This document shows positions 41,106-50,800 of a stretch of 64,000 bases of DNA, piece by piece (within the stretch, counting starts at the first letter, position 1; each line of letters opens with the position of its first letter). Under the pieces are notes generated by a model. The model had not been told where the DNA came from, did not search any database, and was given only the letters and a program-made list of their open reading frames with translations. Origin of the DNA: Odontesthes bonariensis (lineage: Eukaryota; Chordata; Actinopteri; Atheriniformes; Atherinopsidae); NCBI RefSeq assembly GCF_027942865.1, contig NC_134515.1:21474227-21538226 (forward strand), read 5' to 3'. A program made the translations under genes and the position numbers.

Positions 41106-41513
41106 CTGCAGAGAGAAAAGTCGAGTTACCACCCCAACTGCAAGAGCGAAGACCGTTTGCATTTGCATGAACAATTATCATCCATGCACGGCTCTTCATT
41201 AAGTTCAGCAACCTAGAGTGATGAACAGACAAAGCGAGAAGACCCGAAACAGTTTTCACACGAGGAAAACGGTCTTTGTGCATGTGACCATGCAGCCTGG
41301 AGACAGACGCCCGAATGATTCTACTACCACTACCACGGCTGGAAGGATTAGTTTCTTGCTCATATGCACACGGCTACATGAGTTGGAGCTAGTGCCTTAC
41401 ATAATGATTAATCTGACACGCAAACTGACCGCACACGATTTGATTTGTTTGAATAATGTGCTCATATAACGCCACAAAGTGCGGTGCGCACTCTACGTGT
41501 TGCTCCAGCTTAC

Positions 41514-41730
41514 CGGTCAGGCACCTCTCCATCACCGATGAGTCCCAGCCGTATCCTGTCCGACCTCGGCGCAGGCTCCATGATCTCATCGGCTCAGATA
41601 TGACCTGTCCTGCCATCAGGTCCGCGTGGGCGCGCAAACCCAGCTGGGGCGTGCGCGAGCAAGCACTGTGGCTGGAAGCACGAATAGCAACGATTGGACG
41701 GTTTTTATCTCCCCGTACACCCACATAAGC
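41514..41730 (-). other. erc2: Candidate erc2 5' UTR exon and promoter-proximal region
   Basis: A locally CpG-rich stretch on the minus strand ends in a good splice donor, CTGACCG|GTAAGC, at 41514. It lies about 2.2 kb upstream of the erc2 start codon on the same strand, and no other gene in the window needs such an exon. A short uORF (ATGGAGAGGTGCCTGACC) runs into the donor. The upstream limit is approximate. The assignment rests on position and the donor only. Confidence 0.35.
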
Positions 41731-42988
41731 GTCAACTGCAAAAAGAAAGTACTAAAAAGGTCTTTAACCAGTCTGATCAATTTAATTTGAGAAATTAAAG
41801 CAACTTAACAAATAGAGGTTTATTTCAGACTTTTTTTTTTTTTTTTTTTTTAAACATTGGAGACAAATCGGGCTGAAAGTGTTATATTAGATGTAAAAAT
41901 ATTAGGCTATATGTGGAGACCAGAGGCAGTGCTCAGGTGCTCTTTGAATGGCTATAAGGAGGCTGCAGCTGTTCGGTTTACCATACTTTCATTCACCAGA
42001 AAATGAGCTAATAACTATTTTTAATCGGAGGTTTCACTCTCAGAAAAGCGATGACGTCTGTCGGTTTGTGTTGCCAGATCATGAGACAAAAAAAAAGCAT
42101 TCGGGATGCCAGTCCACAGGCTAGATTAGACAGCAGGGCGAAGCTGCAGGCCACTGCTCACATTGGAAGCGTACATGAAAATTCGTTTCTTTTATTATTT
42201 CGCAGCATGCAGTGTTACCATCAAGCTGTGCTCAGTTACTTATAACACTGATGCACAACAGACCACTAATAAGTTTTCCTCTTAAACTTACTTTTTTTTT
42301 TAAAGTGGCTCTTTGTACTCGGATGGTAGTTAATGGAGTTGTAACTTGCAAGAAATCTTCACAAGTTTCATTTCCTCCCAGCGTCTCACTAAAGAGAAGT
42401 GAAATTTAAAAAAAAAATCAGAGTGGGGGTGTTTCACAGGTACACGCCACAACTGAACTCTCTCGTAATATTTATGAAATGAAAGTTACTCAAGTGAATT
42501 CAAGCAAAGTTTATTTGTATAGTCCTTTATAAATGCTTCACTTAACAGCGAACCACAGCAACAACTTATCTTTACAGCCAGCATTTTGACACCTCATAAC
42601 AGAAAAGCACAGGAGTTTTCAAGTGGAGGTCCATGTCATGGAGGTTGCTTTTCTTGCCCTTGCTGGTTCATTATCATAGGATATTCAATGATTTAATAAA
42701 ACTGAGCTTTCACATCTATGCTTTCCCTGCTGTGACAACCTGTAATGTCTGCAATTAATCATCAATTTCCCCCCCCCCCCAGATAATACAACATAACAAT
42801 ATCAAAGAGTAAAATATGTCCATAGAAAAGTTTTTTTTTTTTTTTTTTTTAAATTGTATGCAAGAAATAAATTACCTTGAAAATGTCATGTATTTGGCAG
42901 TATTAATAGAATTCTCAGACTATCAACATGACGTCATGGCAAAAGCAAGCAATTCCACTCGTGTAGTTTTTAATCAGTTTATGGGAAA
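41731..42988. other. Spacer between erc2 and tlr9
   Basis: No gene seen. It contains poly-T runs (41829-41850 and 42830-42850) and a run of about ten C bases near 42771. A fish interspersed-repeat end (AGTTTATTTGTATAGTCCTT) lies near 42509. The tlr9 3' UTR lies in its right part, but a confident polyadenylation signal was not found. Confidence 0.5.
42501..42545. repeat. Short fragment of LINE 3' end
   Basis: The stretch AAGTTTATTTGTATAGTCCT resembles the start of the repeat at 60153-60725 (AAGTTTATTTGTATAGCAC). Only this short part is recognisable. Confidence 0.4.
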
Positions 42989-43195
42989 TCAAATAAAACT
43001 TTCACTCATCTTGTTGTCATAAAATTTCAGATTATCTGATGACAATGCCATTCTCATTCGATTCCAGAAAATCGGTTGAGCCCTTGGGTTTCTCGGCCAG
43101 GACAACACAGACTTTTTGCACAATCTCTTCCTCAGCTGGAGGTACTTCAGCTTCGGAAACATCTCATCCAGCAGAACGAGCACAGCTGCATCCAC
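42989..43195 (-). CDS. tlr9: tlr9 last exon (end of TIR domain)
   Basis: This exon follows a 93-bp intron (acceptor CGAAAG, donor of the previous exon GTAAAA) and encodes VDAAVLVLLDEMFPKLKYL, then RKRLCKKSVLSWP, PIFWNRMRMALSSDN and a stop. It supplies the second half of the TIR fold and box 3. Confidence 0.93.
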   Translation of the reverse strand: MDAAVLVLLDEMFPKLKYLQLRKRLCKKSVLSWPRNPRAQPIFWNRMRMALSSDNLKFYDNKMSESFI

Positions 43196-46100
43196 CTTTC
43201 GAAAAGAGTTTCAGAGATATTTCAGAGATACATCTTTGAATGAGGGGGGGCGAGAGCCTTAAAAATACTCATGAAAATGAAATTTTACCTTCTCGTCCAG
43301 AAGCCTCTGCTGAACCATGAAGAAAGCCTGGCGGATCATGCCATTTACCATCTCACTCCCATTTGCGCTTCTTGACAGCACAAACACTGTCTTCCCACTG
43401 CTGTGCACAGCATGATGTAGATTGTCAATACATGAAAGTCCTGGTGTCCAGTCCCTTTCTTCCAAGCAGAGGCTAAATCTCCTGTGGCCGCAGTTCTCCA
43501 TATTGACAGTCAAGTCATTGTAAACCCAATCCCTCACAGCCTGGTTTGTGGTGTCAAACACTACAAAGGCATCATAGTGATAACATGAATCTCTACCAGG
43601 TAGCTGTGAGTAGCCTTTATGTCCCGCCCAGAGCACCTGTAAGCAGTACCATACATCCCAGCCATAAAGATGATGCAGAAGAGGAAGAACTGTAAACGTC
43701 ACAGCCAAGAAGGAACAGACGAGGAAGGCTAAGCTACCATAAATGTCTTGGCAGGAACGCTGGTCCATCAACAGTAGACTCTTACCCTGTTGAGACTCTG
43801 GGAATTCACAGCGAACGTGCGTGGTCAGATGAGGAATCTGTACCGTAGTGGAGCCCAAGAAATCAGCAAACCAGGACGCATCACAGTCACATTTGAAGGG
43901 GTTATCGTGCAGGGTGAGTTTCTCAAGGGCACTACCATTTCTAAAAGGGAAGGGTAGATGCTGGTGGTTCAACTCTTTGATCTGATTGTGATTGAGGTAC
44001 AGACATTGCAAGGACTTTGCCTCACTGAGGAAACTCTCAGGGATAAAAGTGAGGTAATTGTGACTGAGGTCCAGAATGGAAAAATTGACTCCAAATTCTA
44101 TTGTTTTTGGTGGCAAATAACTGAGGAAGTTTCGGCTCAGGTCCAGGTGACACAAATTTCTGAGTGCTGAGATGTTTTGCCAGGGGAAATACTTCAGCAA
44201 ATTTCTGCTGACGCTGAGGGCCTTAATGCTTATGGGGAGGTTACACAGTACTTCAGATGACACCGACTTCAGATCATTGTTAGAGATGTCTAGGTATTTG
44301 AGCTTGGTCAGATTCTGGAAAAAATTAGTGTACTTATTGTTAAAAGACTCCCACATGATGTCTAGGTGATTTCCAGAAAAGTAGAAGTACTCCAAAGAAC
44401 TGCTTATCAGTCTTTGATCTATTCGCATCGAAATACCATTGTTTGCCAGACTCAGCACTTCCAAGTGAGTCAGATAACGAAGGAACTCAAAACGATGTCC
44501 CATGCCCCTCATTTTGAAATGAAAGTCATTGTTACTAACATCTAATACCTTCAGAGTGGATTTAAGTTCACTTAAAGCATTATTACGATAAAGATCAAGC
44601 CTATTGTAAGACATATTAAGAAACACTAAACTTTTCGTGCTGTTAAATAGTCCACTTCTCAATGTCTGGCTCATATAATTAAAAGAAAGGTCTAAACAAA
44701 CTGCATTTTCCATGCCTAAAAACACTTTCTCATTAAGCGACAGGATGTCATTTTGAGACAGGTCAAATGTCAGCTTGTGTTTGCAAAACTTATTTTTAAA
44801 GTACCACAGCGGTGGAATTTGGCATTCAGTGTTGGCTGTGGTTTTCAGCACCTTTGACTGGTTAGATTCCCAGATGACACTTGTAGATGTCGTTTCCCGA
44901 TCTATTATAATAGGAGGTTGGTCTTGGAAAGATTCTCTATACAAGTTCTCGTTCTTAAAGTTGTCCTGTCCAACAGTCCCAGGTGATGACGACTTTGAGC
45001 AGGATGGGAGAAAATTAAGCATGTTTTGGGAGAGGTCAATGGTGGTGAGAGATGGCAACTGCTTCATAGCGGTCACGTTACATGCACTTATGAAGTTCAT
45101 CCTCAGTTCTAGTTTTGTCAGATTTTGAAGTCTGGACAGAACTTTAAAGCTTTCCTCTGATATTGTGTGGAAGAAGTTACCACTCAGCAGAAGACTTTGA
45201 AGACCAGACATGTTGCCGATATGAGGTGAGAGAATCAGTTTCGGAAATGTCCTCAGTGGTTCATAGTTATAGATAAGGCTAATCCAAGTGAGGCCCGCTA
45301 GCTCTCCAAAGAAGGTGGCATTCCGTATAGCATATGCCAGGAGGTTGTCAGATAGGTCCAATCGTTTTAAATTCCTTAATGGTCTGAAAAGGCCCTCGGG
45401 AAATGTTTTCAGAGAATTTCCCCTTAAGCTCAGGAAGGTGATGGAGCTGTTCTTGGCATAAAATGAGTTTGGATGTAAGTGGAGAGGGAGATTGTGTGGG
45501 CAGGGAAAGCAGGGCCTTGCTGCGTGGTCACAGCGCTGACAATTCCACTCCAAATTCAGATACTCGAGAAGAGTAAGGTTGGCAAATGTTCCTTCAAAAA
45601 CCTCTGTGATTGTATTCTCTCTTAAATCCAGGCTCTTCAACGGGTGTGGCAGTCCTTTAGGGACAGCTGTCAAATTATTATACCCTAATGTAAGATTTTT
45701 TAATTTAGGGAGCTCTCTGAAAACAGTCTCATTGATGTAAAAGGACTGGTTGCAAGGGTTTACATAAAAGCAGTTCTTGGAAAGCAAGAGTATTTCAAGA
45801 TTAGGAGTGTTTAAGGGGTCAGTAATACTGAATATGTAATTATACTCTAGATCAAGAAGCTGCAGACTTTCTGGTAAAAACGGTATGGAGGTGAGGCTGT
45901 TTCCTGACAGATACAGAGATGTAAGATTCTTCAGATGCTTGAAAGCCTCAGGGTTAATTTTCATTTTGCACGAGCGGTCGTCCGAGGCTCTCGGCTTACC
46001 TGGTTGGCAATTGCCCATTAGTTTCAGAACATTAAGGTTTGGGACACCAGCGAAAACATCCCGCCCCACGTGCTGTATTTTAGTCCAACTCAAATCGACG

Positions 46101-46454
46101 AACAACACAGAGGTAGCCTTGAAGTAGGGGATGAGCCTGAGAGGTCTCTCAGAGCAGTCCACCGTGGTGGAAGTCTCATCTGCATCACACGGAAAAAACT
46201 TGAGATTTATAGTCCTCCCATGAATGAAAAGCTGACTGAGGACGAGGATCATTTTCACCAGAGCCTGAAAACAAATTGCGCAATGCATCTAATTCATATC
46301 ATCCTATATAAATTAAAGCAGCATATGAGAGCAAATGTAAGCCTTTTCATTGAATACACACTTAAGTTCTTAAAGTGAGGCAATAGTTTCCGGAATTTTC
46401 TCACAGCAAAATGCATGTAACTTTCTAACATAACATAATGTTGTCACTTACCAT
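42989..46454 (-). CDS. tlr9: Toll-like receptor 9
   Basis: TLR9 is an endosomal receptor for unmethylated CpG DNA that signals through MyD88. Three coding exons join in phase 0: 46454-46452 (Met only), 46264-43289 (992 codons) and 43195-42989 (68 codons and stop), giving 1061 aa, normal for TLR9. A hydrophobic signal segment (VKMILVLSQL) is followed by leucine-rich repeats. The TLR7/8/9 cysteine cluster NCQRCDHAARPCFPC lies at about 242-256 and a Z-loop at about 423-488. The transmembrane helix is at about 843-864. The TIR domain starts near 896 (YDAFVVFD), with LCLEERDWTPG (box 2) and PIFWNRM (box 3, third exon). YDAFVVFD, DWVYN and LCLEERDW fit TLR9 better than TLR7 or TLR8. The ATG-only first exon with donor GTAAGT decides the start. 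Confidence 0.95.
46452..46454 (-). CDS. tlr9: tlr9 initiator exon (ATG only)
   Basis: On the minus strand TCCATTATG is followed directly by the consensus donor GTAAGTGAC. The next exon starts after TTTGTTTTCAG at 46264 with GCTCTGGTGAAAATG, in phase 0. In mammals the first coding exon of TLR7, TLR8 and TLR9 also supplies only the first Met or very little more. The chosen start therefore gives M-ALVKMILVL. The in-frame ATG further upstream at 46288 lies inside the intron. Confidence 0.8.
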
Positions 46455-47563
46455 AATGGATAAGAAATTCCAATTGAGAGAAAAAAAGCAGCAATCTTTC
46501 ATCCAAGTAGAGAGAGCGCAGGTTGAATAACAAATAAAAAAAAAAGACAATGAAAGGTCTGTGCAGTGCCAAGAAACGGAATCCGTTGATGCAGAAGTGA
46601 AAGCATGCGGTGGTAATGCAAACCATGTGACATAAGTCAAATTTATGGTCACCAAATGTCATAGCATCTTTTAACATCATTGTGGTTCTACAATCGCTTT
46701 ACAATGCTTTTCTCACTCACATTCAACACTACTTATCATATTAACAGTGAACTGTATGCATTTAAAGACTTCTCTGCAGTAATACAGCAATTTGGGTCTT
46801 CAGCATCTTTCCAAAGGTGGTTTTAGAGACATCAAATGCAGATAAAAAAAAAAAATAAAAAAAAAATCAGAAATACTTAAAAAAAAATGAATAAATAATC
46901 CCTCATGTCCTCGACAAAAAATACACTTGGTATATGAAAACTCAAATATGTATACGTGCTTTCCTGCAGTAGGTCGGAAGTTTCGGAAATACAGACCAAG
47001 AAAAGTGTCAGAAAGAGGGACTTTCTTCATTTACAGCAACTCTTAAAGAAATGCCACAGACTACGTAGACATGAAATCGCACCGGCCCTCGACACTGAAA
47101 CCCTCGGACCACAACAAATTCCTAATTCTGGCTTCATTTCGATGGCGGTATGAAACCTTCATAGATAAAACTTGCACAGTTGTGATGCTTTCGTGCAAAC
47201 TCATTGTTCTCAGACAGAGAACACCTGCTGCCAGCCTTGGTTGTTCCCTCTAAAAAGAACCAAATGTATCATAATGACACACACACACACACACAAGGTG
47301 AAAACAATACCAACCACACCACCAGTATATATAACATTTGAACACCTGCTTCAAAAAACCCTCTCAAATTGAACTCTCAAAGATTTGTCCCACACCGTTA
47401 TCATTTTCATAATCACTTTATTAAGTGCACTAGATCTTAATTTCAGAAACGCTATCATTTAAAACAGAGATAAAGTAACACTAAGGACAGAAAAGACAGA
47501 TTATGAAATGAATTTCCTTTGGTAAAATAAGCTCAGACAAAGCTAGCACACACTGTAAAGCCC
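46455..47563. other. Spacer between tlr9 and apeh
   Basis: This should contain the tlr9 promoter and 5' UTR (minus strand). No conserved motif could be assigned. A-rich runs occur at 46842-46886, and a short (CA)n tract lies at 47278-47296. No supported ORF. Confidence 0.5.
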
Positions 47564-47569
47564 TTTATT
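47564..47569 (-). terminator. Probable apeh polyadenylation signal
   Basis: Canonical AATAAA on the minus strand, 279 bases past the apeh stop codon. It is the first such hexamer after the last exon. A second AATAAA lies near 47418. Confidence 0.55.
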
Positions 47570-47633
47570 TTCTAAATTTAAAGATAGACAAAAACAGTAT
47601 CAATAAAACCATTCTGTTAAATCAAAACTGATG

Positions 47634-47834
47634 TTATTCAAGTGTCATGTTGAAAACAGTCATTTCTAAATCAGCTTCCACACAAGATAAATTATGAGTA
47701 AAGCTCAGTTTAGAGGCGTGTTCTGGTTGGAGAGAATGCTTTGGCTTTGGACAGGACCTCAACAGAAGGAATGCAAAAATCACTAACACAAAGGCAGTGT
47801 AAAGCAACGTTTTTCGCACCCTACCGTGTATCAT
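47634..47834 (-). CDS. Small ORF in apeh 3' UTR, membrane-protein-like (uncertain)
   Basis: A 66-codon frame starts 13 bases after the apeh stop. Its product would have a short basic head (MIHGRVRK), one hydrophobic segment (TLLYTAFVLVIFAFLLL) and a hydrophilic tail with two possible N-glycosylation sites (NLS, NMT). That layout resembles a type II membrane anchor. I recognise no family, and the frame lies inside the presumed apeh 3' UTR, so translation is doubtful. A chance ORF is the default explanation. Confidence 0.2.
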   Translation of the reverse strand: MIHGRVRKTLLYTAFVLVIFAFLLLRSCPKPKHSLQPEHASKLSFTHNLSCVEADLEMTVFNMTLE

Positions 47835-47847
47835 TTTAAATTCACAA

Positions 47848-50800
47848 TCACTGACTAAAGTGTTGAATTATCCACAAAGCGATGTTCATAAATCCATCGG
47901 ATTCTGCGTCCACCTTGGAAAGAGAGTGGTTGTTGCCTGGGTACCACAGTAACCTAAGCAACACAAGTTGAGAGTGTTGGTGAATAAGCCACGGCAAAAT
48001 AGATCAGCTTATGCAGTGCATTTCTCACATAACAAATAAAACCTGTCAACCAGGTGTTTGCTTACCTAACTGGGATCTGCTTTGCTTTCAGTGCTCTGTA
48101 GTATTCGATTCCTTGTTTGTTAGGTACACGCCTGTCATCTTCCCCTAAAGTAAGCAGCACTGGTGTCTGTACCTAAATGAGAAATCACCTTGGATTACAA
48201 CATTGTGTAACAACCAAAATGAAGTCGCATGAAGGGAACCAAGAGATTTCCACAAATATACCTGTTCCACGTGTTTAATGGGGGACTTGTTTAACATCTG
48301 CTCCCAAACAGCAGGGTCAGGAAGACAGTCTGGACTGTAGTCGTAGCCAGCCTCGACTATACACCTGCAAAGATCATAGATAAACATCAACAGGGATGAA
48401 ATTTCACAGCACGATTTTTGCGGGCTTTTGCTCTACACACGCGTATTCGGCGAGGCACACACACAAACCTAATCCAACTCACTCGCTGGTGGGTAATATA
48501 GCAAAATCAATTCAATCAATCCACAAAAAAAAAACTCTATCAACTGAAAAGTGTGTCTCCTCTGCTGTCTCAAAAACCAGCCCGAGCAGTGAGAAATGTG
48601 AGTTGTTGCCATTTCCTTGGAAACAGCGAAATGACTGAGTTGTGCGAGTTAAATTGCGGCAGCTCACAGTCATTAAATAAAACAGGCAGTCGGTTTACAG
48701 CATGAGATGCTTGTTTGAAACATGGAGAAACAGGTTCATCGCCTTGCAAACACAGTCAGTCCTCGTCACTTAGGAATAATGCGGACAAAACCATTTCAGA
48801 ATTTCCGTTTTGTTTATGTTGAAAGCAAACAAATCAAGAGCTCATTTGTTGGCCCTTTCTGCCGGTCAGAGGTGAATGTCAATAATTTGCCACTGATAAA
48901 ACACCACAGATGCACAACAACGCCCAACTCTGACATGTGTGGGGCTGTGCATCCCAAGACCTACCAGTCTGGGATGTCTGTGCTGCCGACCATAGAGGCC
49001 ATATTGATGACGGGGTTGCGGGCCACACAGGCCTTGTAGAACCCTGGGTACTGGCCAATCAGATGGCAGGCCAGGAAACCGCCGTGGGAGCCCCCAGACA
49101 CTGCTACTTTGTTAATGTCGAACTCGCCAATCTTCAGAACACTTTCAACTGCAAACTGGTGGGAAGAAAAGAAGTAAAACATGATCTGGAAACCACATGA
49201 AGATAAGAAACGAACAGAAGTTCTGCTGCTGTGAGCCTGAACTTGAGCAGAAACCATGGCAACAAACTTTTACTTAATAAAGAAACTAAGTAACTCAGTG
49301 GTATATGATCACATGATAAAGCTGCACAGAAAGTCATTTTTAGCACTTGAAGGCAGTTAAATCTAATCCTCGCTATATTCAACAGGCATGAGCACAGCTT
49401 TGTCCGTATTGCTTTGCTTTATTCTTACTTGAACATCTTTGACATCCTGGGTGCCCACGTTGCCCGGTAATGAGAGGATGCTGTCCTGGCCGTACCCAAT
49501 AGAACCACGATAATTTACTAAAAAAGACAAAAAGACATAAAGCAAACACCGATAAGTCTCATGAATACTAAAACATCAGCGGTCAATGTTATGATGCATT
49601 CTTTTGCAGCTGAAAACATGTAGGAGCCAGTGTATATTAGTGTGGGATGGGAATTGCTTGTGTGAGTTGCAATGGAGCTTTTTGGTTATGATCCCAGGGT
49701 GTAGTAGTCTGTAGTAGTTTTTTTTATATATATTGACGAATATAAGAGCACAGTCAAAATTAACAGAAGAAGCTGAAGGTACAACTTCTAAAATAGATTT
49801 TAGTTCTTCAGAAAACGGCATCAAAATGTGCCATTACATCACATCCTTTGATGTACAAAACTGATTCAGCTGTACAGAAACACACACACAAAAAAAGGCG
49901 TTAATGTGGTGTATTCCAAAATTAGAGACAGGAAACCCGGAGAGACTATTGATGTGAAACAACCGCTTCTTGAAATTGGAGGGCCCCTTTTTGCAAACAG
50001 ATCCCGTGGCTTCGGATTCACCAGTCACTTAAAGTCAAACATGACTGCCCCGAAGGAGGTTTAATTAGAATCCCACGCTCAACAATTATTCACTCCTCCT
50101 GATCAAACATGAAGGAAATATCTGGCAAACTGCTGTAATGGGAAAGACGGTCCAAGTCTGCAAGTGTAAAGGCTTTCTGGGAAGAAACAATTAAGCAGGT
50201 GAGAAACTACTACAAACTACAAAGGAATCCTTACAGTCAACTGCCAATGTGTAATGCCATACATAATAGCAATACATTTGTTTTTTGTTATTGCAACTGA
50301 TAATTCAGTTTAAACACACCAACAAGAAAAGGGTGTCTTTAATTTACAAAGCTAAGCTGCATTAACCACTGCAAAATGGTATATGATGAGCACAGTTAAT
50401 CAGCTGAATCAGTAACTGGTCTGGTTTGGAGGATATCACCTAAAATATCTGATGGTAATGGATCTTATTTTGAGAAAACAACAAGCAGGAAAAGAGAGCA
50501 CTTTATCTTAGAGCTTAGATCTTTGCAAAATGCAGATAAAGAAAGTGACTAGGGCTGGGCGGTTCTGGAAAAAATGAGTATCACGGTTTTTTTGATAAAA
50601 AATGATATCACGGTTTTCTGCACAGTTTTTTTTAAACAAATTTAAATCTTTATTTAACTCAAATCCAAAGTCAATTTCTGCTATTATTCAGTTTGCTTAA
50701 CAAAAATATTTAACATAAAATACAGCATGACTAATACGGCCAAGGCTGTTTTGGTAATGTGCAATGTGCACAATGTCCATGGCTATAACCTCCATGAAGT

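Noticed and set aside
43958-45128. Plus-strand ORFs of 65-117 codons opposite tlr9
   Set aside because: They are antisense shadows of the long tlr9 exon and have no independent support.
46265-46288. ATG at 46288 as the tlr9 start
   Set aside because: It lies upstream of a clear acceptor (TTTTCAG at 46265) and would give an unrelated leader. The ATG-only exon at 46452-46454 fits the family better.
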